Origin: an uncultured Trueperaceae bacterium
GTDB lineage: Bacteria > Deinococcota > Deinococci > Deinococcales > Trueperaceae
Length of the DNA stretch: 13,923 nt
Reading direction: 5' to 3'
Assembly (NCBI GenBank): GCA_937907415.1
Contig: CALCHY010000253.1
Location: 1 to 13,923 of the forward strand
In this document: in pieces, positions 1 through 5,165 of the stretch
How the letters are laid out: every line of letters starts with the position of its first letter
How positions within the stretch are numbered: position 1 is the first letter of the stretch
Notes under the pieces: model-generated
Told to the model about the DNA's origin: nothing
The model's input: the letters and a program-made list of their open reading frames with translations, nothing else
The model's database searches: none
Made by a program: the position numbers and the translations under genes

Positions 1-2
1 TG

Positions 3-119
3 ATGGTGATCGACGCGCCGGTTGGCGCGCTGTCGGACGATGACGTCATGGCGCGCCTGGAGGCGGCGGGCTGGCTGATCACCAAGCGTGGTGAGGTGCG
101 GCGCGTGAAGGCGTGGTGA
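3..119 (+). CDS. Hypothetical protein, 3' end or 38-residue ORF
   Basis: An open frame runs from the window edge to a TGA at 117-119. An ATG at position 3 would give a 38-residue product, but the frame is open to the edge, so this is more likely the end of a longer gene. The product is basic at its C-terminus (ITKRGEVRRVKAW) and has no motif I recognise. The stop overlaps the GTG start of the next gene in a GTGA arrangement, so the two are probably co-transcribed and translationally coupled. No function can be given. Confidence 0.45.
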   Translation: MVIDAPVGALSDDDVMARLEAAGWLITKRGEVRRVKAW

Positions 120-415
120 CGATCGAGGAAGACATCTTGTCCACGCGGGAGCGCGTGCTGAACGTGGTGGGGTGGCACCTCGGCTGCTTCATCATTTGGT
201 TCGTGATGGCCCGCTTCTTGATACCCGAGATGTCGGGGCCGGCGGGCAAGGTGATCCTGCTGTTCATGCAGTTCTACGCCCTGATTATCAGCATGCCGTT
301 CGTGTTGAGCAACAGGCGCTCGGTGATCCACCGCTCGGTCGAGAGGGCGGGGGCTGCGATGCTGGCTGGAGTCATGCTCAACGCGGCGCGGCAGCGAAGA
401 AAGTCGCGCTGGTGA
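116..415 (+). CDS. Small two-helix membrane protein, function unknown
   Basis: This encodes about 100 residues. Two hydrophobic stretches are clear: roughly residues 18-36 (WHLGCFIIWFVMARFLI) and 46-65 (VILLFMQFYALIISMPFVL). A short polar loop separates them and a strongly basic tail follows (RQRRKSRW), suggesting a two-pass inner-membrane protein with both ends cytoplasmic. GTG codons at 113 and 116 can both start it; I prefer 116 because it overlaps the preceding stop as GTGA. The tail 'SNRRSVIHRSVERAG' after the second helix recalls DUF1003-type membrane proteins, but the likeness is too weak for assignment. A strong ribosome-binding site for the next gene begins immediately after its stop, so it belongs to the same small operon. 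Confidence 0.6.
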   Translation: MTIEEDILSTRERVLNVVGWHLGCFIIWFVMARFLIPEMSGPAGKVILLFMQFYALIISMPFVLSNRRSVIHRSVERAGAAMLAGVMLNAARQRRKSRW

Positions 416-431
416 GGGAAGGAATACCGTG
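416..431 (+). promoter_or_regulatory. Ribosome-binding site and GTG start of the nuclease gene
   Basis: GGGAAGGA at 416-423 sits five bases before a GTG at 429. This is the best Shine-Dalgarno match in the left flank. It matters because the longest open frame of the nuclease begins only at ATG 551, with no convincing ribosome-binding site. The GTG lies in a different frame, which exposes the first frameshift of that gene. Confidence 0.6.
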
Positions 432-1109
432 AACTACTCGAGAGAAGTCGAGGCCTTTTCGGAGTCCTGGGACAGAAGCTCCGAAGCCATCGCCTCGCCG
501 TTGCACAACTTGGCCGCTTCCTGTCTACGAGATTCAACGTTGTCTCGATCATGGACCCGAAGGAGAACGACCTTTCGGACCTGATCGCAGGACACTTGAA
601 CCCTCAGGGGAGCCACGGCCAGAGAGATGCGTTCCTCAAGCGGTTCATCGATAGCCTCAAGTTGCCCGAAGCTTTCGAGCGAACCCTCGCTTCCATCCAA
701 CGAGAGCACGGCACGACTCACCTCACTCACGTGACCCGCTTCGTAGACGTCGTCCTTGAGTTCCCTGACTACGCGATCGCCATCGAGAACAAGCCTTGGG
801 CTGGAGCACAGGCATCTCAGTTGGAGGGCTACCGGGCGCACCTCGATTCTAGGTACGGCGGAAGGTTCTGTCTGATCTACCTGACGGCAGATGGACGTCC
901 TCCCGGCAGCATGAGCGAAGAAATCGTCAAGGACGAGATGAAAGCCGGGAGGCTCGCGCTTCTGTCCTTCCAGCGCCATATCCCCGTTTTGGCTAGACGA
1001 TTGCATCAGGATCTGTGAATCGGAGAAGTTCCGCTGGTTCCTAAGGGACCTTGGCGAGTTCATCCGCACCAACTTCCCAGCACCCCCAGAAGCCGAGGAG
1101 AAGTTATGA
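429..1109 (+). pseudogene. PD-(D/E)XK superfamily nuclease, two compensating frameshifts
   Basis: The central part (551-1018) reads as a PD-(D/E)XK nuclease of the type often found in defence loci. It has the N-terminal 'DPKENDLSDLIAGHLNPQG' block, a conserved D in 'RFVDVVLEF', and the E-x-K pair in 'AIAIENKPWAGAQ' followed by the usual 'QLEGYRAHL' helix. The N-terminus starts in another frame at GTG 429 (SPLHNLA) and rejoins near 514, where one extra C would give 'LHNLARFLSTRFNVVSIM'. The C-terminus leaves frame near 982-990 (CCCCGTTTT). Removing one base there gives 'IPVWLDDCIRICESEKFRWFLRDL', shown here as overlapping pieces, continuing to a TGA at 1107-1109. The two indels cancel, and the restored product is about 226 residues. 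The restored stop overlaps the next ATG as ATGA, which is strong evidence that this was the original frame. It is either a decayed gene or carries two sequencing errors. The nuclease assignment is firm; substrate and system are unknown. Confidence 0.75.
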
Positions 1110-1714
1110 GCACCAGCGAAAGAGAGATCGTCATTAGTTACGCCCTGTCCGACAGCGCGAAACTCGGTTTGGCGCTGGACGTGGCCTTCGCGTTCGAAGA
1201 GATCAGGAGCGCCATCATCCGTAGCGCCCTTAAGAAGCTGGAGGCCCAGCTCAAGGAAGCCATGGGCGAGCAGGCGCTAGAGTTGGAGAACCAGTTCGAG
1301 GAGAGCCTGTCGGAGTCATATACAGGCTTCTTGATCCGAAACCGTGCGTGGCCAGAGAAGCTATGGCTCGGCATCGAAGCCCAAGCCCGTGTAGCGCGGA
1401 ACTTCTGCATCGGCGTCTCGAGCGGAAACTACGAGATCGACAGGAACCAGCTGAAAGCCGACCTGGAACAGGGACTCAGAAGGCCGACGAACTCGACTGG
1501 CGATTGGATCTCTTGGCACTGGCTCGATTCACAACCGCGTAGTTGGGACAACAAAAAGATACTGCTCGACTTCTTCGAGAACGGCCCGGCCGCACAAGAA
1601 CTCGTACGCCTGTTCAAGGAGAGAATCGCAATCATTGACGCCTGGACGGGAGCCAGGCGCGACCTAGACGACCTAGGCACCGGTCTCGAAGGGTCCGAAC
1701 CCGAGCTCGCTTAG
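1106..1714 (+). CDS. Hypothetical 202-residue protein, partner of the nuclease
   Basis: This is a full-length, unbroken frame whose ATG overlaps the restored stop of the nuclease gene (ATGA at 1106-1109), implying translational coupling. The protein is soluble, acidic and mainly helical at the N-terminus ('EIRSAIIRSALKKLEAQLKE'). A Trp-rich middle follows ('RAWPEKLWLGIEAQ', 'WISWHWLDSQPRSWDN'). I recognise no catalytic motif. Some PD-(D/E)XK nucleases of this class carry a comparable C-terminal extension in one chain, so this could be that extension as a separate subunit; this is inference. Its intact frame contrasts with its broken neighbour, which slightly favours sequencing error or recent damage there. 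The strand has no further gene after it. Confidence 0.6.
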   Translation: MSTSEREIVISYALSDSAKLGLALDVAFAFEEIRSAIIRSALKKLEAQLKEAMGEQALELENQFEESLSESYTGFLIRNRAWPEKLWLGIEAQARVARNFCIGVSSGNYEIDRNQLKADLEQGLRRPTNSTGDWISWHWLDSQPRSWDNKKILLDFFENGPAAQELVRLFKERIAIIDAWTGARRDLDDLGTGLEGSEPELA

Positions 1715-1734
1715 AGACGCCTAGTAAGCGATGC

Positions 1735-1784
1735 GTCGCTGTGCAGGCCATTGGGCTCTTAGCTCATGATGACCGCACAGCGAC
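1735..1784. repeat. 10-bp perfect inverted repeat (long-loop stem)
   Basis: GTCGCTGTGC at 1735-1744 is exactly complementary to GCACAGCGAC at 1775-1784, with a 30-base loop between. It lies 21 bases past the stop of the 202-residue gene and between two converging units, the plus-strand nuclease operon and the minus-strand ADP-ribosylglycohydrolase remnant. A transcription-end structure is possible, but there is no T-tract on either side and the loop is long. It could also be an old mobile-element end. Confidence 0.4.
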
Positions 1785-1979
1785 CATCGGAGTCAGCAGG
1801 CCTTCATTTTCCAGTATGGTCTTTTCGCCCTCTACTTGCGTGCCGATCACTCCCGAGACATGGATTGTCTGGCTTCCATGGAGGGCGCCGAGCGTAGACC
1901 CAACAAGCCGCCGCACCATCCTCAGCTTCCTGGAACCGCTGGCGCGTCACGACCTCCAGACCTCAGAGATCGTTCGGAG
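1785..1979. other. Intergenic remainder between convergent units
   Basis: I see no supported gene, RNA or promoter in this stretch. Open frames crossing it on the plus strand are low-complexity shadows running antisense into the ADP-ribosylglycohydrolase remnant. Confidence 0.5.
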
Positions 1980-2473
1980 TCAAAGAACGAGGCTTTTCGC
2001 CAGACGCTCGATCTCTTCCCGCATGGCCAGCATCCCCAGCCACCGCCCGGGAATCCGTGAAGCGCCGTAGTAGGCGCCCGCGATCTGACCGTAAACCGCG
2101 CCGGTTGTGTCGGCGTCGTCGCCCAGGTTCACGGCAAGCAGCGCACCCGCCTCGAACGAATCGCTCTTGGCGAACGCCCACAGCGCCGCCTCGAGCGACG
2201 CCACCACGTAGCCGCTGCCCTTGATCTCGGGCGGCTCCTTGCGGTTGAACGAGCCGGCGGCCACCGCTGCTACCTCCTCGCAGAGCGGCTCCGCCTCCCA
2301 GGCGTCCGGGATCGGCGCGTAGTAGGGGAAAGCAACTCTTCCTTGCTCGCCCCGTTGATCGCCCCAACGATCAGGCCGGCCATGTAGCGGCAGGCGTCTA
2401 CGCAGGCTCGCGCACCACCCACGGTGCGCGAGCTCTCGCCCGCTAGGCGCAGGGCCGCAGCGGGGTCGTGAGC
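1980..2473 (-). pseudogene. ADP-ribosylglycohydrolase (DraG/ARH family), C-terminal part, frameshifted
   Basis: ADP-ribosylglycohydrolases remove ADP-ribose from proteins or nucleic acids using two Mg ions. The signature '[20 protein letters not shown]' near the C-terminus is diagnostic and supplies the metal-binding aspartates. Upstream the frame reads '[20 protein letters not shown]' and '[19 protein letters not shown]', also family hallmarks. Intact members usually have TTHG or similar where TVGG stands here. One base is missing in the run CCCC near 2331: with five Cs, 'EELLSP' would continue as '[18 protein letters not shown]' instead of shifting. The fragment begins exactly where the IS21-like end stops (2473/2474) and lacks the first half of the enzyme, except for a separate ~20-residue piece at 2955-3006. 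It is a dead gene. Confidence 0.85.
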
Positions 2474-2515
2474 TGTCAAGCGACGTCTAGATCTACGAGC
2501 TAAGGCGACGTCCAG
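2474..2515. repeat. IS21-family terminal end with repeated GCGACGTC(T/C)AG
   Basis: On the plus strand the edge begins TGTCAAGCGACGTCTAG at 2474. A second copy of the inner motif, GCGACGTCCAG, lies at 2505-2515, 25 bases from the first at 2480-2490. A TGT terminus with tandem internal transposase-binding repeats is typical of IS21-family ends. It lies downstream of istB, as the right end should, and the codons immediately outside it read as ADP-ribosylglycohydrolase. The opposite end of the element is absent. Confidence 0.7.
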
Positions 2516-2954
2516 TGTTACGAGGGTTTCTTGTTCTCTCTCTGGCCTTCCTGTCATGTTTGTATGCTCACCGCCCTTTCTAAGTCCCGGAGTCGGTAGC
2601 TGCGGCCTTTGATGTTGAGCACGTGGCTGTGATGCAGGAGGCGGTCAAGGATGGCGGTGGCCAGGATCTCGTCGCCGGCTAAGAGTTCGGGCCAGTCGCG
2701 GATGCCCTTGTTGGTGGTGATCAGGATGCTGCCGCGGCCGTAGCGGTAAGAGACCATGCGGAAGAAGAGGCTGGCTTCCTGGCGGGTCATGGGTTCGAAG
2801 CCCATCTCGTCGATGATGAGCAGCGCCACGTTGAGGTACTTGCGGCGCCGGAGCTTGGATGGGCTGAGATCAGCGTCCTTGCGCATGGCGGCCAGCAGCT
2901 CCTCTAAGCGCATGAACAGCACGCTGAACCCGTTCTCGATGGCCTTCACGCCCA
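2474..2954 (-). mobile_element. IS21-family remnant (right end and 3' part of istB)
   Basis: The remnant holds the terminal repeats and the last ~130 codons of istB. istA, the start of istB and the left end are all missing. Both neighbours are pieces of the same ADP-ribosylglycohydrolase gene in the same orientation. The simplest history is insertion into that gene followed by one deletion removing the gene's middle, the IS left end, istA and the 5' part of istB. It cannot move on its own. Confidence 0.75.
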
Positions 2955-2958
2955 GGGC
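2554..2958 (-). pseudogene. istB: IstB-type transposition helper ATPase, 5'-truncated
   Basis: IstB is the AAA+ helper of the IS21 transposase. The retained part starts 'ALGVKAIENGFSVLF', the helix after the P-loop. It continues through Walker B ('VALLIIDEMGF'), 'LFFRMVSYRYGRGSILITTN' and the C-terminal 'ATAILDRLLHHSHVLNIKG'. The Walker A motif (GPPGxGKT) is absent, so ATP binding and function are lost. Its frame is joined in phase to 20 codons of an unrelated gene, which together make an apparently intact ORF from ATG 3006 to 2554. A TTG at 3036 is also in frame. An automated call would probably report a full IstB, which would be misleading. Confidence 0.85.
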
Positions 2959-3006
2959 GTCGCCGACGGCTAGGGCGAGCAGGGCGCCTCGGCTACGAGA
3001 TCGCAT
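2955..3006 (-). pseudogene. ADP-ribosylglycohydrolase N-terminal fragment fused to istB
   Basis: From ATG 3006 the sequence reads 'MRSRSRGALLALAVGDALGV'. This is the classic start of ADP-ribosylglycohydrolases (RxRGALLGLAVGDALG), with the glycine-rich first helix and its metal-site aspartate. It then passes directly into IstB. The join falls where the two families look alike: 'LAVGDALGV' here against 'LAVALGVKA' in IstB. Recombination at microhomology is therefore likely, and an assembly chimera remains possible. It is in line with the C-terminal fragment at 1980-2473 and was presumably the same gene. Confidence 0.7.
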
Positions 3007-3030
3007 GCTGAATTGTACTGAGCCATGCAT

Positions 3031-4046
3031 TTGCAACTTAGATCGGAAGCCCGGCGAGCCTGAAGCAGCCTCGGATCACTTCGGCATGGTGGCGCAGGCG
3101 CTCCTTGGCGCGCCGGTACTCGAGCTTCAGATCGCTCACGGCCTTACAGCAGACGTTGGCGAGGTCAGTGAGCTTCAGATGCCGCCAGACGCCCTCCTTC
3201 GGGTTCAGGTCCGGCGCGTACGCCGGCAGGCGCTCCAGCCACACCCGGCCCTGCGCTTCATCCCGCGGGTACTCCTTCACGGCCCGCGCGCGGTGCGCCG
3301 GGAGGCCGTCCCAGATAACGAGCACGCGCCCCAGGTGCCTAACCAGATGCTTCAGAAAGCGCCCCGCATCGCCGCCCCTGACGCCATGCCCGAGGGCGTG
3401 CTGATAGAGCTGGCCGTCGGGTGTGATGCCACCGATGATGGAGAGGTGCTCGCGCGTGAGGGGGCGCGCAGCACCGGCGTGTAGCCGCGCGGCGCGTAAC
3501 TCCTGACTACCCCCGGCAGCAGGTAGAGGGCGGCCTCGTCCACGAAGACAACGGCGCGCCCCTCGCGCGCCGCGACCCTCTTACCTCCGGCCAACGCTCC
3601 TCCCACCACGCTTCGAAGGCAGTCTCGTCACGCTGCGAGGCGCGCCGCACCGGCTTCTGGGGCGTGAACCCCAAGCGCTTGAGGATGCGGCTCATGGGCG
3701 CCGGGTGGTAGGTGACGCCGAACTCTTGCTTCACGAGTTCCACCACGCTCGGGCAGCTCCACATCTCGCCAGTGAAGCCGTGCCTTCATGAGCTCAGGCA
3801 GCAGCGCGAACTGCCCACGCGCAAGCTTGGGGGTGGCGCCCGGCGCCTTCTTGGAGCGCAGCGCCTCCGGCCCGCGCTCGCGCTCCGCTACGAGCCACCG
3901 GCTCACCGCAGCGATGGTGACGCCCAACACTTCGGCGATCTCCGTACCTGACCGCCCCTGCTCGTGCAGCGCTAGGGCACGGAAGCGCCGGTACTCCTTC
4001 CAATCCTGCGGTGTCTGGTCCATGAACAACGCTGGGACCCGCTAAG
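3031..4046 (-). mobile_element. IS630-family element, degenerate
   Basis: The limits are set by the transposase plus a tentative imperfect inverted repeat. The left end at 3031 reads TTGCAACTTAGATCGG; the right end read inward from about 4052 is GTTGCTTTCTTAGCGGG. The match has gaps, and I see no clear TA duplication at either edge, so the exact ends are uncertain. It lies just upstream of the broken ADP-ribosylglycohydrolase start and forms the boundary to the lower-GC core. Confidence 0.55.
3038..4023 (-). pseudogene. IS630-family DDE transposase, at least three frameshifts
   Basis: From ATG 4023 the first piece gives the N-terminal helix-turn-helix ('GRSGTEIAEVLGVTIAAVSR'). The frame changes near 3787 to 'VVELVKQEFGVTYHPAPMSR' and 'ILKRLGFTPQKPVRRA', again near 3590 to 'REGRAVVFVDEAALYLLPG', and again near 3455 to 'TREHLSIIGGITPDGQLYQH'. 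The catalytic triad is still visible across the pieces: D in VFVDEAALYL, D in LVIWDGLPAHRA, E in NPKEGVWRHLK. The last change lies in a five-base C run where six would keep frame; at the other two a base also seems missing. Restored length is about 325 residues, normal for the family. It is inactive as written unless the indels are sequencing errors. Confidence 0.85.
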
Positions 4047-4052
4047 AAAGCA

Positions 4053-4212
4053 ACGCAGTGATCAGCAATTCAAGCGGCTCCTTTGTTACGTGGCGCGTTT
4101 TGTGCGACACCAGCAAGAAACACATTTGTGAACAGCATGTTGAACCACAAACGCGTTCAGACATAGCGCGATGCGCGCAATGCCTTGTTGAACTCCGCCG
4201 CCCACCCAAAGG
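4053..4212. other. Upstream region of the methyltransferase gene
   Basis: About 160 bases without a supported gene separate the IS630 remnant from the methyltransferase promoter. The region contains the small palindrome GCGCG-ATG-CGCGC at 4166-4178 and two copies of GTTGAAC (near 4139 and 4186). The second, with GGTTCAA at 4211-4217, can form a 6-bp inverted repeat that reaches the -35 box. These could be operator half-sites for control of the methyltransferase, but none is proven. Confidence 0.35.
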
Positions 4213-4241
4213 TTCAATGGGCGCCCGTAGGCGGTTATATT
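4213..4241 (+). promoter_or_regulatory. Promoter for a leaderless methyltransferase mRNA
   Basis: TATATT at 4236-4241 (five of six to the -10 consensus) follows TTCAAT at 4213-4218 (three of six to the -35 consensus) with a 17-base spacer. Six bases after the -10 box lies the GTG at 4248, so transcription would begin at or next to the start codon. That agrees with the missing Shine-Dalgarno sequence and with the homology-based start. Confidence 0.5.
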
Positions 4242-4247
4242 GGGCTC

Positions 4248-5165
4248 GTGAAACCCGCGTATTCAACTGCTCATGGTGCAGCCTACTGTGGCGACAGCAG
4301 CGAACTGCTACATTCTGGTATTGGAAGGCGAATACGGGGCAAAGCCTCGCTGATTCTTACATCACCACCATACCCTTTAAACCGACAAAAGGCGTACGGC
4401 AATAAACAAGGCCAGAGTTACTTAGACTGGCTGGCGACGTTTGGGCCAATCTTTCACGAATTGTTGGCAGAAGACGGCTCTCTCGTTGTTGAGCTAGGCA
4501 ATACTTGGAATCGCGGTCAACCCACAATGTCCACGCTTCCACTTCGCGCACTGATGCGCCTCCAAGAGTCAGCCGATTTCTACCTATGTCAACAGTTCAT
4601 TTGGCACAATCCGGCGCGTCTTCCCTCCCCTGCACAATGGGTGACAGTTGAGAGAATCCGACTAAAGGATTCACATACTCATGTATGGTGGATGAGCCCT
4701 AGTCCTACACCCAAGGCAAATAATCGAAACGTGCTAACGGAATATAGCGCTGCCATGAAGTCACTACTGAAGTCCGGACGATATAATTCGGGCGCTAGGC
4801 CGTCAGAACACGTCATATCGGACAGGGGATTCGTTAGCAACAATCAAGGCGCTATTCCAGGCAGCGTACTCTCATATGCCAATACCGGAGCCAACTCCGG
4901 CTACCATAAGTATTGCAAATCTATCGGAGTTAAGCCCCATCCTGCCCGCATGCCACCCTCATTAGCAGAGTTCTTTATTAACTTCTTGACGGAGCCTGGC
5001 GACCTTGTCGTCGATCCCTTCGCTGGTAGCAACACAACCGGAGCGACCGCTGAGCAGCTTGGAAGGCGGTGGGTGTCCATAGAAAAGCGGGAAGACTACG
5101 TAGCAGGCTCTAAGGGCCGATTCGCACAGCTTATTGAGGGCGAAAGAACTCCCACTTCCGTGTAG
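4248..5165 (+). CDS. Beta-class DNA methyltransferase (N4-cytosine or N6-adenine)
   Basis: This is an S-adenosylmethionine-dependent DNA methyltransferase of about 305 residues with the beta-class motif order. The catalytic motif IV comes first (TSPPYP, residues 38-43) and the SAM-binding motif I comes near the C-terminus (DPFAGSNTTG, 256-265), followed by 'LGRRWVSIEKREDYVAGS'. Motif X-like 'YCGDSSELL' (13-21) precedes motif IV. Blocks such as 'HNPARLPSPAQWVTVERIR', 'VWWMSPSPTPKA' and 'KPHPARMPPSLAEFFINFL' match a family common in restriction-modification and phage-defence loci. SPPY is most usual for N4-cytosine methylation, but base and target site cannot be read from sequence. A TTG at 4185 would add 21 residues unlike the family; I chose GTG 4248 because homology and the promoter both point there. 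The last 35 bases overlap the convergent operon end. Probable role: protecting host DNA from the adjacent system. Confidence 0.9.
   Translation: MKPAYSTAHGAAYCGDSSELLHSGIGRRIRGKASLILTSPPYPLNRQKAYGNKQGQSYLDWLATFGPIFHELLAEDGSLVVELGNTWNRGQPTMSTLPLRALMRLQESADFYLCQQFIWHNPARLPSPAQWVTVERIRLKDSHTHVWWMSPSPTPKANNRNVLTEYSAAMKSLLKSGRYNSGARPSEHVISDRGFVSNNQGAIPGSVLSYANTGANSGYHKYCKSIGVKPHPARMPPSLAEFFINFLTEPGDLVVDPFAGSNTTGATAEQLGRRWVSIEKREDYVAGSKGRFAQLIEGERTPTSV

Noticed and set aside
434..1072. 212-residue minus-strand ORF antisense to the nuclease
   Set aside because: It is a shadow of the high-GC plus-strand gene, whose PD-(D/E)XK motifs are clear; the antisense product has no recognisable family.
1963..2367. 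134-residue minus-strand ORF overlapping the ADP-ribosylglycohydrolase
   Set aside because: Arg/Gly-rich alternate frame; the true frame holds the GDDADTTG signature.
3039..3050. AGATCGGAAG resembles the start of a common sequencing adapter
   Set aside because: Only ten bases match. The sequence continues as GLPI codons of the transposase and beyond, not as adapter.
2756..3484. 242-residue plus-strand ORF across istB and IS630
   Set aside because: It spans two unrelated minus-strand transposon genes and a fusion point. It reads Arg/Pro/Ala-rich, as antisense frames of GC-rich genes do.
4100..4247. Possible integron attC site (GTTGAAC fits GTTRRRY; palindromic bases nearby)
   Set aside because: No matching RYYYAAC partner at the right distance, no folded attC-like arms with extrahelical bases, and no integrase or cassette series.
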